DNA of 64,000 nt from a virus: positions 41,136 through 105,135 of IMG/VR virus record IMGVR_UViG_3300044970_000539, one strand, 5' to 3'. Made by a program: the position numbers and the translations under genes. Below the pieces are notes generated by a model that searched no databases, was not told the origin of the DNA, and worked only from the letters and a program-made list of their open reading frames with translations. Shown piece by piece: positions 42,755-52,183 of the stretch (positions are counted from its first letter, which is position 1; every line of letters starts with the position of its first letter).

Positions 42755-43663
42755 ATGCCATTGCTGGGTGCTCGTGGAGGTGGATCTGTAAGAGGGTTTG
42801 GTCGTTTTGGCAAAGCCTTGCTTTTATCCTTTATAGACAACCTTAATAGATCAACCTCTGGAACTTTGGGAACATCAAGTGATGGCAAGGGAATATGGTC
42901 AAATATAAGAGGAGCCTGGATTGGAAATGGCTCTTCTGCAATTAACGCAGATGCAGCATCTAATAATAGTATTACAACAATAACTCTTGATGGATCAACA
43001 ATTACAAATGCACAAGTTGATGTTAATGCAAGCGGAGGAGTAGGGTTATCTTTCTGGGTAACAGATGCTAATAACTACTATGCTATTTTTCCATCTTATA
43101 ATTTAACAACTTCTTCATCTACAACATGCTCTTTAGCATCAACAAATTCTGGACAGAATAATTATTCTGGATTTTGTGCAAATGGAAATTCTTACAGTGT
43201 TCCAGAGTGGGAATGCTACGGACCAGGCTTTGGTCAATATGCATATTGCTCGGGCAATAACTGTTGTTATAATTTTGGATCAGGCTGGAATCCAGGAGTA
43301 CAATGGAGCACCTCCTTTTACACAAATGGTACTAGAAATCAAACAATTGTTACATCAAACTATACATCAAGAGTAAATTTAAAAAAAGTTGAATCTGGAT
43401 CAGAAACTGAATTAATAAGTTCAAACTATAACTCTAGCAGTTCAGCCTATTCTAAGACTAACTCAATTGCAATTAGTACATCAGGTGACACAATATCTTA
43501 TAGTTTTTACAGCGGTACAGGAAAAAGTGGATCCCTACTCGCATCTGGATCAAATACTCCATCTAGTCCAATAAAAGGAAATAAGATAGGTCTATTTAAA
43601 GGAACATCTATAACAGAACAAGGCAGCACATTAAATAATATTGAAGTAACCGTAACCGCATAA
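42755..43663 (+). CDS. lectin-like fibre protein, variable family copy 1
   Basis: 302 residues. The N-terminus (MPLLGARGGGSVRGFGRFGK) and the concanavalin/LamG-like domain (SGTLGTSSDGKGIWSNIRGAW...WVTDANNYYA) are shared with 44110-45048 and 52184-53107. The middle (about 115-210) is Cys-rich and dissimilar between copies (SGNNCCYN here); the C-terminal SIAISTSGDTISYS and FKGTSITEQGSTL are again conserved. Probably a receptor-binding protein with a swappable centre. Confidence 0.75.
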   Translation: MPLLGARGGGSVRGFGRFGKALLLSFIDNLNRSTSGTLGTSSDGKGIWSNIRGAWIGNGSSAINADAASNNSITTITLDGSTITNAQVDVNASGGVGLSFWVTDANNYYAIFPSYNLTTSSSTTCSLASTNSGQNNYSGFCANGNSYSVPEWECYGPGFGQYAYCSGNNCCYNFGSGWNPGVQWSTSFYTNGTRNQTIVTSNYTSRVNLKKVESGSETELISSNYNSSSSAYSKTNSIAISTSGDTISYSFYSGTGKSGSLLASGSNTPSSPIKGNKIGLFKGTSITEQGSTLNNIEVTVTA

Positions 43664-43711
43664 AACTTTAATGATAGAACTTAACTACTAGGAAATATAG
43701 GGAGAATACAT

Positions 43712-44056
43712 ATGAGTGAGATGACAGAAGAAGAAATAAATCAACTAACACCAAAAAAGGTAGCATTTATAATTGATGGTGAGGTTGTTGACATTGTAGG
43801 TACAGATGAAAGGCTTGCTGCAATATTTTTAAGCCAACCAACTATGGTTGATGTTACTGGACCAGATGGAAGTTCAACAACGGACATAGGTTACAGTTAT
43901 GATCAAATAACTGGAGAATTTAGAGAACCAAAACCATATGAGTCTTGGATTTTTGATCAAGAAAGAAGTCGCTGGAGAGCACCAGTAGAGTTTCCAATAG
44001 ATGGAAGAAGTTATACTTGGGATGAGGAAACAATTTCTTGGAATTTACAGTCCTAG
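43712..44056 (+). CDS. small fibre-linked protein, HTDERLA family copy 1
   Basis: 114 residues: VAFIIDGEVVDIVGTDERLAAIFLSQPTMVDVT, then IGYSYDQITGEF and a unique C-terminus (SYTWDEETISW). Shared with 45061, 51913 and 53354. The trailing W-x-Y/F blocks resemble fibre-assembly chaperone N-termini; role inferred from neighbourhood. Confidence 0.75.
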   Translation: MSEMTEEEINQLTPKKVAFIIDGEVVDIVGTDERLAAIFLSQPTMVDVTGPDGSSTTDIGYSYDQITGEFREPKPYESWIFDQERSRWRAPVEFPIDGRSYTWDEETISWNLQS

Positions 44057-44078
44057 TTTATTTTAAAATAAATTATGA

Positions 44079-44109
44079 TATAATAAAAACAACATAAGGA
44101 GATTTATAA
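44079..44109 (+). repeat. conserved promoter/leader, copy 2
   Basis: TATAAT at 44079-44084 and the same AACAACATAAGGAG leader as upstream of 42755 and 52184. Confidence 0.75.
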
Positions 44110-45048
44110 ATGCCAATGATGGGTTCTCGTGGTGGGGGTTCCATAAGAGGTTTTGGCCGTTTTGGCAAGAACATATTACTTGCTTTTCTTGATTCTTTAA
44201 ATAGAACAACCTCTGGCTCCCTTGGAACATCAAGCGATGGTAAGGCTGTGTGGAAAAATGTTAGAGGAACCTGGCAAGGAAATGGAAGTGCTGGTTCTTC
44301 AAACGCCGCAGCATCAGGAAACAATATTGCTGTTGTAGACTTAGATGCAACAGTTATTTCAAATCTTCAGGTTGATACAGGAAACACTTCAGGAGTTGGA
44401 CTAGCATTTTGGGTAACAGATGCTAACAACTGGTGGGCATCAACAACATCAAACTCAACTAGTTCTTATAACTATTCAACTTGCACTGGAGGAGGATCTG
44501 GCCTACAGGCAGGTGGTTGTCCAGGAAGTTGTTTTGGAGCATGTGGTGGTTGTAACCAATCATCAAGTTACTACGTTTGGTATGTTTATTGCAATTATGG
44601 TCGTGGCTATCAGACATGGACTACAACATCAAATACATTTCAGGTTGCTGAAATTGGACAGGGTGCTTGCCAATACTATGGTGGGCAGCCTAATTACAGA
44701 GACTCAGTTACTGCATATGGATGTTCGTCAACTACCCAGTCATTTTCAGGAACTAACTACCTTTCTAACTTTAAGTTACTAAATAATTCAGGAACGGTAG
44801 TAAATACAGAGTACAATACAAACACATCTGCATTTGCTTCTGCAGGATCAATAGCAATTTCAACTGTAGGAAACGTAATTACATACTCAGTATATTCTGC
44901 AGCAAATAAAGGTGGCAGTTTATTACATACTGGAGCATATACAGCAACAACCCCAACTAAGGGTCCTGGAGTTGGAATCTTTCATAGTGATGGTGGATCA
45001 AACCAAGGCTCTTCTGTAAGTAATTTTAGTGTAACGACAGTACTATAG
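44110..45048 (+). CDS. lectin-like fibre protein, variable family copy 2
   Basis: 312 residues. N-terminal GSRGGGSIRGFGRFGK and LGTSSDGKAVWKNVRGTW...WVTDANNWWAS are conserved with the other copies. The centre (about 115-220) differs and contains a Cys/Gly-rich block (CPGSCFGACGGC). The C-terminus (SIAISTVGNVITYSVYSAANKGGS, GVGIFHSDGGSNQGSSVSNF) returns to the family pattern. Confidence 0.75.
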   Translation: MPMMGSRGGGSIRGFGRFGKNILLAFLDSLNRTTSGSLGTSSDGKAVWKNVRGTWQGNGSAGSSNAAASGNNIAVVDLDATVISNLQVDTGNTSGVGLAFWVTDANNWWASTTSNSTSSYNYSTCTGGGSGLQAGGCPGSCFGACGGCNQSSSYYVWYVYCNYGRGYQTWTTTSNTFQVAEIGQGACQYYGGQPNYRDSVTAYGCSSTTQSFSGTNYLSNFKLLNNSGTVVNTEYNTNTSAFASAGSIAISTVGNVITYSVYSAANKGGSLLHTGAYTATTPTKGPGVGIFHSDGGSNQGSSVSNFSVTTVL

Positions 45049-45060
45049 GAGATAAAACAA

Positions 45061-45348
45061 GTGTCAGAAAATAATAATAATCTTACACCAAACAAGTTAG
45101 CAGTTATTACAGATAACGTTGTAATGGATGTTTTACATACAGATGAAAGATTGGCTGCAATATTGTTAAGTCAGCCCACAGTCCTAGAGTTAACAGAAGA
45201 ATATGAAGAAGTAAATTCAAGAATTGGAAATGTTTATGATGAATCTACTCAAAAATTTATGCCACCATCTCCAGGGCCATCACATGTTTGGAATGAAGAC
45301 ATTAAAGGTTGGGTTATCCGAGAAATTTTTGATACTCTTGAGCCTTAA
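45061..45348 (+). CDS. small fibre-linked protein, HTDERLA family copy 2
   Basis: 95 residues, GTG start (AGGAGA upstream). LAVITDNVVMDVLHTDERLAAILLSQPTVLELT, then IGNVYDESTQKFMPPSPGPSHVWNEDIKGW, closest to copy 4 (53354). Follows lectin-like copy 2. Confidence 0.75.
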   Translation: MSENNNNLTPNKLAVITDNVVMDVLHTDERLAAILLSQPTVLELTEEYEEVNSRIGNVYDESTQKFMPPSPGPSHVWNEDIKGWVIREIFDTLEP

Positions 45349-45390
45349 GTAAATTTCAATAAAAAATAAAACAAAATATAAATAATAAAA

Positions 45391-45416
45391 ACCCCCAAGG
45401 ATTTCTCCAAGGGGGT
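45391..45416. terminator. bidirectional terminator between convergent genes
   Basis: ACCCCC/GGGGGT stem with an inner GGA/TCC pair, A-rich on the left and T-rich on the right, so it can terminate both 45061-45348 and the opposing 45434-45979. Confidence 0.8.
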
Positions 45417-45433
45417 ATTTTATTTGTATAAAA

Positions 45434-45979
45434 CTATTTAGGAAATTTATTCATCCACATTCTAGTTTTAGGTGTTATGCCTTTCCAAGAAGACCAATCT
45501 TCTCCACCCCTAGACATATAGTATGCAATCTCAGCATTTTTTACTGGATTAAATAATTCAGCGTTAGAGTCAAGATCAAACTTATCTCGTCTGTCTGGAC
45601 CCAAGTTATCAATCATATTAATTTGAAACACCCCGTAGGATGAGTCCCCAGTCTTATGGTTTCCGTTAAATGCTAAAGGACGACCATTAGATTCTTTCTT
45701 GGCAATAGCCCAAGCCACTACTAAATCATTACCTCTAAACCCAACAAGGTGAAGAAGGTCTTTTAATTCAACATCTGTAAGATGTGTTTTGTTTTCATAA
45801 CGTTCTAACATTTTTGCTTTAGAAACAACAAAAGCCACCTTGTGGGTGGCAGCAGGGTTTTCAGCCTGTTTAATTAGTAAGTTATTTTCCGTACTTGACG
45901 CATTGGCAAAGTTGCTAAATGGTGCAACAACCCCTACCAATGCTAGGATTCCAATCCAAGCCTTTAAATCTCTTCTCAT
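45434..45979 (-). CDS. secreted transglycosylase/lysozyme-like protein
   Basis: 181 residues with an N-terminal signal (hydrophobic LKAWIGILALVGVVAPF, cut near NASS). VVAWAIAKKESNGRPLAFNGNHKTGDSSYGVFQINM carries the catalytic-type Glu and the SYGVFQIN block of SLT/lysozyme-like enzymes, followed by NPVKNAEIAYYMSRGGEDWSSW. It should cut peptidoglycan outside the membrane. The only - strand gene within the structural region; AGGAGG before the ATG, with its own promoter. Confidence 0.85.
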   Translation of the reverse strand: MRRDLKAWIGILALVGVVAPFSNFANASSTENNLLIKQAENPAATHKVAFVVSKAKMLERYENKTHLTDVELKDLLHLVGFRGNDLVVAWAIAKKESNGRPLAFNGNHKTGDSSYGVFQINMIDNLGPDRRDKFDLDSNAELFNPVKNAEIAYYMSRGGEDWSSWKGITPKTRMWMNKFPK

Positions 45980-46006
45980 AATAAAAACCTCCTAGAGACT
46001 AAAAAT

Positions 46007-46060
46007 GCTACTTGTTAGTAGCATGTATTAATTATAACATGAATTTGGCTTTAAAGTCAA
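46007..46060 (-). promoter_or_regulatory. promoter and 5' leader hairpin of the transglycosylase gene
   Basis: On the - strand TTGACT (46060-46055), 18 bp, TATAAT (46036-46031). The predicted leader starts immediately before the hairpin GCTACT/AGTAGC (46007-46022), which is followed by ATTTTTAG, reminiscent of an attenuator or stabilising 5' stem. Confidence 0.55.
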
Positions 46061-46125
46061 ACTTTGGATAACATTTTAATAACTTTTTAATTTTTATGCG
46101 GGGAAGTGGTATAATAATAAGTACT

Positions 46126-46653
46126 ATGGCTACTGGTGCAACTACAACTTATGATCTTCCTTACCCCCTTTTAACTGACCCTGTAAATGTCCATGAGGAT
46201 ATTCAGTCATTAGCAGAAAAAATAGAAGATGTTATTTCAAACGTTGGTCTTCCTTTTATTTCACTTGAAGTTAGAAATACAACAGGTGCAACAATTGCAA
46301 AAGGAACTCCTGTATATATTTCAGGGTATTCAACAAAACCATTAATTGCAAAATCTGACTCAGATGATCTAGCAACATTTCCAGTGGTAGGAATAACACA
46401 AGCATCAATTGCAAATAACGCAAATGGAGTAATTATTATCTCTGGAGTGTTTGAGGACATTGACACTTCTTCTTATACCGCTGGAGAAATATTATATGTT
46501 GCAAATGGTGGAGGACTTACAGATACGATCCCAGCAGGTGGATCAGGTGCGGTAGCAGTAGTTGCTAAATCAAATGCATCAACTGGAATAATTATTGTTG
46601 GACAACCAAAAGGCAATGGAACGTGGGGATCAATGAAAGCAGGTTTGGCATAA
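46126..46653 (+). CDS. fibre protein with TYDLPYP N-terminal tag
   Basis: 175 residues from ATG 46126, 10 nt after TATAAT (46110-46115); an upstream ATG at 46096 precedes the promoter. TTYDLPYPLLTDPVNVHEDIQSLAEKIE is a phage fibre N-terminal motif I associate with virion attachment; the rest (TGATIAKGTPVYISG, VIIISGVFEDIDTSSYTAGEILYV) is a beta-barrel domain of the DUF2190-like type. Confidence 0.75.
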   Translation: MATGATTTYDLPYPLLTDPVNVHEDIQSLAEKIEDVISNVGLPFISLEVRNTTGATIAKGTPVYISGYSTKPLIAKSDSDDLATFPVVGITQASIANNANGVIIISGVFEDIDTSSYTAGEILYVANGGGLTDTIPAGGSGAVAVVAKSNASTGIIIVGQPKGNGTWGSMKAGLA

Positions 46654-47066
46654 TGGCAACTTTAAGAGGTCAAGGCGCATCTACATACGACATTGGTGAA
46701 AAGCCACCATTTGTTAACTGGACTATCGTAAAAGGCGATACAGCATCATTTAAGATCTACCTAACAGATGATACAAAGCAGCCTTTAACTATTTCTGATT
46801 GGACAATAGAGGCAGAGTTTAAGAGACCAACCACAATAGTTGATCCTCAAATAATTACGGACACTGCAACATTAATTTTTACAATTAATCCAGCACAAGA
46901 CCAAGATGATGAAGACGGAGAGTTTAAGGTTAATCTAACTGCAGCACAAACTGCACAGTTAAGAACAGATGACATATTTGACATTGAACTACGTCTTCCA
47001 CAAAATACCCTTGTATGGACAGTTGCTCAAGGCAAGATTACCCTGATTGAGGATGTTACAAACTAA
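46653..47066 (+). CDS. tail-associated protein with KGDTA domain, copy 3
   Basis: 137 residues from ATG 46653, overlapping the previous stop (TAATG). NWTIVKGDTASFKIYLTDDTKQPLTISDWTIEAEFKRP matches the pattern in 38262-38678 and 39527-39880. Probably the same attachment fold. Confidence 0.7.
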   Translation: MATLRGQGASTYDIGEKPPFVNWTIVKGDTASFKIYLTDDTKQPLTISDWTIEAEFKRPTTIVDPQIITDTATLIFTINPAQDQDDEDGEFKVNLTAAQTAQLRTDDIFDIELRLPQNTLVWTVAQGKITLIEDVTN

Positions 47067-47287
47067 TGGCAACGGTTACTATAAATAGTAACAATCCCGT
47101 TGCTACAAAAATTATTGAAAGAGTTTCTTTTCCAAAAGCAGAGATTGTTGATTTAAATCGTGGTATAAGTATAAACTCAGTATTGCCATTTAGAATAAGA
47201 TTCACGGCAATACAGATACCCAACAGTATTGGAAATGTACCAGCAATTCCTTTGCAGGTCATTGGTTTCTCTAACTATATACTTTAA
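47066..47287 (+). CDS. small structural protein
   Basis: 73 residues: TKIIERVSFPKAEIVDLNRGISINSVLPFRIRFTAIQ. Mostly beta. Function unknown; by position a fibre-base component. Coupled to the previous gene. Confidence 0.65.
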   Translation: MATVTINSNNPVATKIIERVSFPKAEIVDLNRGISINSVLPFRIRFTAIQIPNSIGNVPAIPLQVIGFSNYIL

Positions 47288-47308
47288 AATATATGATATA
47301 ATTCAGAC

Positions 47309-47749
47309 ATGGCGAAAATATCATTAGCAAACGTAAAGGCCCTGTTTCAGACAGGTGATAGACCAACCGAAGCAAACTATGTTGACTTAATTGACACCTC
47401 TGCAGCCCAGGCAACAGATCTGGGTACTGCTGGTAACAACGAAGTAACAATCACTGGTATTGAGAACAGCACAATCTTTGATAATTTTACTGCCTCAGAA
47501 TGGAGATCCGTTAAGTACGTGGTCACATTAAAGAAGAGCACTGGAGACAAGTTCTTCACAACAGAGTTAACCATAGTCCCTGATGGTACAAATGATAACG
47601 TCAGTGAATATGGAACAGTAGACAATGATGGGAATATTGGCACCATTAGCGTCTCTAGGGCAGGAGGCACAGTTAACCTAACTGTAGTTCCCGTGGTGGG
47701 TCAGACCCCGATTACCTTACGCTACATGCGTACTGGTTTGAAGGCTTAA
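47309..47749 (+). CDS. fibre protein, leaderless
   Basis: 146 residues. ATG is 6 nt after TATAAT (47297-47302). LFQTGDRPTEANYVDLIDTSA at the start resembles fibre-attachment tags, and the C-terminal beta-sandwich (WRSVKYVVTLKKSTGDKFFTTELTIVPDGTNDNVSEYGTV) is similar to the tip of 47765-49888. Confidence 0.75.
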   Translation: MAKISLANVKALFQTGDRPTEANYVDLIDTSAAQATDLGTAGNNEVTITGIENSTIFDNFTASEWRSVKYVVTLKKSTGDKFFTTELTIVPDGTNDNVSEYGTVDNDGNIGTISVSRAGGTVNLTVVPVVGQTPITLRYMRTGLKA

Positions 47750-47764
47750 CCAAGGAGATAATAA

Positions 47765-49888
47765 ATGGCAACAATAACAAAAGACTTTAGAGTAAAGGCT
47801 GGATTAGTAGTTGAGGGAGCAACCGCAACCGTTGAAGGCCACGATATTCTTACAAAGAAGATTGCAGATGCAAAAGGTGATTTGCTAGTTGGTACTGCAG
47901 ATAATGCAATATCTAAATTAAGCGTTGGAACAAACGGACACGTCCTTACAGCAGATTCTGCTGAAGCAAGCGGAGTCAAGTGGGCAGCCCCTGCAGCAGT
48001 TGGAGTATTTGATACATCAATTACTTTTGAAGGTGCAACAGCAGATGATTATGAGACAACTCTTACAGTAGTAGATCCAACAGCAGACCGCACAATTACA
48101 CTTCCTAACGTATCAGGTACTGTAGTTACATCTGGTGATACTGGTACAGTTACAGCAACAATGCTTGCTTCAGATTCAGTAACTACAGTAAAGATTGCAG
48201 ATGCAAACGTGACTGCAGCAAAACTTGCTACAGACTCTGTAGAAACAGCAAAGATTAAAGATGCTAACGTAACTGCTGCTAAACTTGCTGCAGATTCTGT
48301 AGAAACAGCAAAGATTGTTGACTCAAATGTTACAGCAGCAAAGTTGGCTGCAGACTCAGTTACAACTTCAAAAATTCTTGATGCAAATGTTACAGATGCA
48401 AAACTTGCTTCAAACTCAGTTACAAACGCTAAAATTGCAGATTCAGCAGTAAATACAGCCGAAATTGCAGACAATGCAGTTACAGCAGCAAAACTTGGTA
48501 CAGATGCAGTTGAAACATTAAAGATTAAAGATGCAAACGTAACTGCTGCTAAACTTGCTTCAGACTCTGTAGAAACAGTAAAGATTCTAAATGGAGCAGT
48601 AACAGAAGCAAAGATTGCAGACGGAGCAGTAACTTCAGCAAAGATTCTAGATGGAACCATTGTTAATGGGGACATTAATGCAGCAGCAGCAATTGATCAA
48701 TCAAAGATTTCAGGATTGACAACAGACCTTTCTAATAAACTAGCACTTGCTGGTGGAACAATGACTGGCGCAATTGCAATGGGTACAAACAAGATCACAG
48801 GTCTTGGAACACCAACTGATGGAACAGATGCAGCAACAAAGTCTTATGTAGACACAACAGTTCAAGGAATTGACTGGAAAGCGTCTGTAAAGGCAGCAAC
48901 AACTGCAAACCTAACACTAGCATCTGATCTTGAAAATGGAGACACACTTGACGGTGTAACTCTTGCTACTGGAGATCGTGTTCTTGTTAAGGATCAGTCA
49001 ACTGGTTCACAAAATGGTATCTATGTAGTTAAGGAATCTGGTGCTCCAGATCGTTCTACAGATGCAGATGAGGGTGCAGAAGTAACTGCAAACTTTGCGG
49101 TATTCGTAGAGCAAGGAACAGTAAACGCTGACTCAGGATTTACATTAACAAATAACGGTTCAGTTACAATTGGAACTACAGCACTTGCTTTCACACAGTT
49201 TACTGGCCTTGGACAAATTATTGCTGGTACAGGATTAGACAAGACTGGAAACACTCTTGATATTGATTCAACTGTAACAACAAACGATGGAGTTCAAACC
49301 CTTACTAACAAAACTATCAATGGTTCAAGTAATACTATTACAAATGTTTCTTTAACTACTGGAGTTACAGGAACACTTCCTGTTGCTAACGGAGGTACTG
49401 GAATAACATCACTTGGAACAGGTATTGCAACATTCCTTGAAACTCCATCTTCTGCAAATCTTGCAGCAGCATTAACCGATGAAGCAGGAACTGGAACAGT
49501 AGCATTTACTGATAGTCCAACCTTTACTACACCAACACTTGGTGCAGCAGCAGCGACAAGCATTGCTTTTGCAGATGCTCTTGTTGGTTCTGCTCTAGCA
49601 ACTGCTGGAACATCAGCAACTACAATTGATACATGGTCAGCAACAACATACTCTGCTGCTAAGTACATTGTTCAAATGAAAAAGGGCAATGACATTGAAG
49701 TAATTGAAGTTCTTGTTGCAGTCAACGGAAGCAATGATGTTTACTTAACAGAGTACGCAAATGTACAAAGTAATACAGAACTTGGAACAACAAATGCTGT
49801 CTACTCAGGTGGTAATGTTCTTCTACAGGTAACTGGAGCAGCAGCAGATACTGTTGTTAAGGTTCACAAGACTTATATCGAAGCATAA
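47765..49888 (+). CDS. large tail fibre with 20-residue shaft repeats
   Basis: 707 residues. N-terminal attachment part, then about eight imperfect 20-residue repeats (DANVTAAKLAADSVETAKI type, about 140-310) forming a shaft. The canonical fibre element ALAGGTMTGAIAMGTNKITGLGTPTDGTDAATKSYVD follows, then a domain with GDRVLVKDQSTGSQNGIYVVKE, and a C-terminal tip (SAAKYIVQMKKGNDIEVIEVLVAVNGSNDVYLTEYANV) shared with 47309-47749. AAGGAGA upstream. Probably the main receptor-binding fibre. Confidence 0.88.
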   Translation: MATITKDFRVKAGLVVEGATATVEGHDILTKKIADAKGDLLVGTADNAISKLSVGTNGHVLTADSAEASGVKWAAPAAVGVFDTSITFEGATADDYETTLTVVDPTADRTITLPNVSGTVVTSGDTGTVTATMLASDSVTTVKIADANVTAAKLATDSVETAKIKDANVTAAKLAADSVETAKIVDSNVTAAKLAADSVTTSKILDANVTDAKLASNSVTNAKIADSAVNTAEIADNAVTAAKLGTDAVETLKIKDANVTAAKLASDSVETVKILNGAVTEAKIADGAVTSAKILDGTIVNGDINAAAAIDQSKISGLTTDLSNKLALAGGTMTGAIAMGTNKITGLGTPTDGTDAATKSYVDTTVQGIDWKASVKAATTANLTLASDLENGDTLDGVTLATGDRVLVKDQSTGSQNGIYVVKESGAPDRSTDADEGAEVTANFAVFVEQGTVNADSGFTLTNNGSVTIGTTALAFTQFTGLGQIIAGTGLDKTGNTLDIDSTVTTNDGVQTLTNKTINGSSNTITNVSLTTGVTGTLPVANGGTGITSLGTGIATFLETPSSANLAAALTDEAGTGTVAFTDSPTFTTPTLGAAAATSIAFADALVGSALATAGTSATTIDTWSATTYSAAKYIVQMKKGNDIEVIEVLVAVNGSNDVYLTEYANVQSNTELGTTNAVYSGGNVLLQVTGAAADTVVKVHKTYIEA

Positions 49889-49908
49889 TTTAGGGACGGG
49901 AGTCAACT

Positions 49909-50367
49909 ATGGCAACAGTAAATAAAGACTTTAAGGTAAAACATGGGCTTAATGTAGCCGAAGGTGGTACTTTTGGTCAAGCAGTCGTAGTTGGCACCCC
50001 AACCGAAAATACACATGCCGCTACTAAGGCATATGTAGACGGTAGAGAACTTCTTGTAGCGCAAGGCTCTACACCACCAAGCGATCAAAATTCATCAAAT
50101 GGTGAACTTTTTATTGATACTGCTGAAAATAGACTTTTGTTTTATTACAATGGTCAGTGGAACACTCTTGCACTATTAAATGACACAATTGAAATAGCGC
50201 AACACATCCACGATACATCAATTGGTGGAACTGGTTTGATTGTTTCAACATTTAAAGATGCAGGATTCTATAACGAGGCTGGCGCAGAAGAAGATGCTGG
50301 TTTTTATAATACTAACAGTTGGTCTGCCACATATGATGGTGGAATTGCAACAGAAGTATATAATTAA
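49909..50367 (+). CDS. fibre protein
   Basis: 152 residues. DFKVKHGLNVAEGGTF and PTENTHAATKAYVDGRELLVAQGSTPPSD match fibre N-terminal and shaft-end motifs; NGELFIDTAENRLLFYYNGQW is a common fibre beta element. Repeated D-A-G-F-Y-N near the C-terminus. GGGA upstream. Confidence 0.75.
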   Translation: MATVNKDFKVKHGLNVAEGGTFGQAVVVGTPTENTHAATKAYVDGRELLVAQGSTPPSDQNSSNGELFIDTAENRLLFYYNGQWNTLALLNDTIEIAQHIHDTSIGGTGLIVSTFKDAGFYNEAGAEEDAGFYNTNSWSATYDGGIATEVYN

Positions 50368-50409
50368 AAACTGATATAATATGATCATACACCAATGGAG
50401 GAGTAAATA

Positions 50410-51861
50410 ATGGCAACAAGAATGCAACAGCGTAGAGGTACCGCATCACAGTGGACATCTTCTAACGATGGCGATGGTCCAATCCTAAATGCTGGAGAAA
50501 TCGGCTGGGAATCAGACACAAATAAATTTAAGATTGGCGATGGAGTAACTTATTGGGTTGACCTTAAGTATTTCGTAGACGCAGAAGATGTTATTGCAGC
50601 ATCTCTTGGATCATACCTCCAGGATTCAGACGTTGGAGCAATCTCTGGTGTAGCAGGACTTGATGCAAGCAAGAATCTAGTGGTTCCTGGAACATCTATC
50701 CACATAGAGGGCGCAACAGATAATGCAAACGAAACAACTTTAACTGTAGTAGACCCAACTGCTGACAGAACAATCACTTTCCCTGACGCAACAGGAACTG
50801 TTCAACTTAGAGTTACAGATGTTGATGATACAGAAATTGGATACCTAAATGGTGTTACTTCTGCAATCCAGACACAGATGGATGCAAAGGCTCCACTAGC
50901 AGGCCCAGCACTTACTGGAGATGCAACAGCAGTTAACTTGACAATTTCTGGCAACCTAACAGTTAATGGAACGACAACAAATATTAACTCAACCAACCTT
51001 GTAGTAGAAGATAAGAATATCGTTCTTGGAGATACAGCATCACCTACTGACACAACAGCAGATGGTGGCGGTATCACAATCAAGGGTGCAACAGATAAGA
51101 CTTTTAACTGGGTAGACGCTACAGATGCATTTACGTCTTCTGAGCATATCAACCTTGCTTCAGGTAAGTCTTATTATGTAAACGGAACACTTCTAAAGGA
51201 TGTTTCAGAGACTCTTACCAACAAAACTCTTACTAGCCCAACTTTGACAACACCAGCACTTGGTACTCCAGCATCTGGAACTCTTACAAATGCAACTGGG
51301 TTGCCAGTAGACACAGGTATATCAGGTCTTGGTACAGGAGTAGCAACATTCCTTGCAACTCCATCATCTTCAAACCTTGCCTCAGCAGTTACAGATGAAA
51401 CAGGTTCAGGAGCACTTGTATTTGGAACATCTCCAAGCATTGCCTCACCAACTGTTACAGGTACTACAAAGATTGCACAAATTCTTGAAACTACAACGGT
51501 ATCAGCAACTGCAGCAACAGGTACAATTAACTATAACGTACTAACAAACGGAGCAGTAACATACTACACATCAAATTCAAGCGGTAACTGGACATTAAAC
51601 CTACGTGGAGATGGTTCTACAACGCTTAACTCAATCATGGCAACTGGACAGTCTCTAACTATAGCATTTTTAGTTACAAACTCTACAGCCTACTATCAGA
51701 GTGGATTCCAGATTGACGGATCATCAGTTACTCCAAAGTGGCAAGGTGGAACAGCCCCTTCTGCAGGAAATGCTTCATCAATTGATATTTATACAATAAC
51801 TGTAATTAAAACAGGAGATGCAGCATTTACTGCATTTGCTGCTCAAACAAAGTTTGCATAA
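50410..51861 (+). CDS. tail fibre protein
   Basis: 483 residues. [18 protein letters not shown]...[21 protein letters not shown] is a typical fibre attachment domain. The shaft has [39 protein letters not shown], then [21 protein letters not shown]. The tip ([27 protein letters not shown]) resembles the end of 40462-41490. AATGGAGGAG upstream. Confidence 0.87.
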   Translation: MATRMQQRRGTASQWTSSNDGDGPILNAGEIGWESDTNKFKIGDGVTYWVDLKYFVDAEDVIAASLGSYLQDSDVGAISGVAGLDASKNLVVPGTSIHIEGATDNANETTLTVVDPTADRTITFPDATGTVQLRVTDVDDTEIGYLNGVTSAIQTQMDAKAPLAGPALTGDATAVNLTISGNLTVNGTTTNINSTNLVVEDKNIVLGDTASPTDTTADGGGITIKGATDKTFNWVDATDAFTSSEHINLASGKSYYVNGTLLKDVSETLTNKTLTSPTLTTPALGTPASGTLTNATGLPVDTGISGLGTGVATFLATPSSSNLASAVTDETGSGALVFGTSPSIASPTVTGTTKIAQILETTTVSATAATGTINYNVLTNGAVTYYTSNSSGNWTLNLRGDGSTTLNSIMATGQSLTIAFLVTNSTAYYQSGFQIDGSSVTPKWQGGTAPSAGNASSIDIYTITVIKTGDAAFTAFAAQTKFA

Positions 51862-51912
51862 ATAGTATATAATGAAGTAGTAGTAAAACATTATATAGAA
51901 TAGAGGAGAAGC

Positions 51913-52128
51913 ATGACCACAGAACCAGAGACTATAGAGATGCCACCAATCAAGGTAGCATTTGTTATAGACAATACAATTGTTGATATCTTGCATACAG
52001 ATCGTCGCCTGGCTGATATATTTTTAAGTAATGGCGTTGTAGTAGATATAACCTCAAATACCGAAAGCATTCAGTTTGGCTGGATCTATAACCCAGAAAC
52101 TGGACAGTTTTCAGAACCAGCATTATAA
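51913..52128 (+). CDS. small fibre-linked protein, HTDxRLA family copy 3 (short)
   Basis: 71 residues: KVAFVIDNTIVDILHTDRRLADIFLSNGVVVDIT, then FGWIYNPETGQFSEPAL. It lacks the C-terminal W-x-x block of the other copies, so it is truncated relative to the family. AGAGGAG upstream. Confidence 0.75.
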   Translation: MTTEPETIEMPPIKVAFVIDNTIVDILHTDRRLADIFLSNGVVVDITSNTESIQFGWIYNPETGQFSEPAL

Positions 52129-52152
52129 GTAAATACTTATATCATTTCATGC

Positions 52153-52183
52153 TATAATGAAAACAACATAAGGAGATTTATAA
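52153..52183 (+). repeat. conserved promoter/leader, copy 3
   Basis: TATAAT at 52153-52158 and the AACAACATAAGGAG leader shared with the regions before 42755 and 44110. Confidence 0.75.

Noticed and set aside
48049-48675. Long reverse-strand open frame over the big fibre gene
   Set aside because: It is a shadow of the low-complexity repeats in the + strand fibre gene and has no ribosome site.
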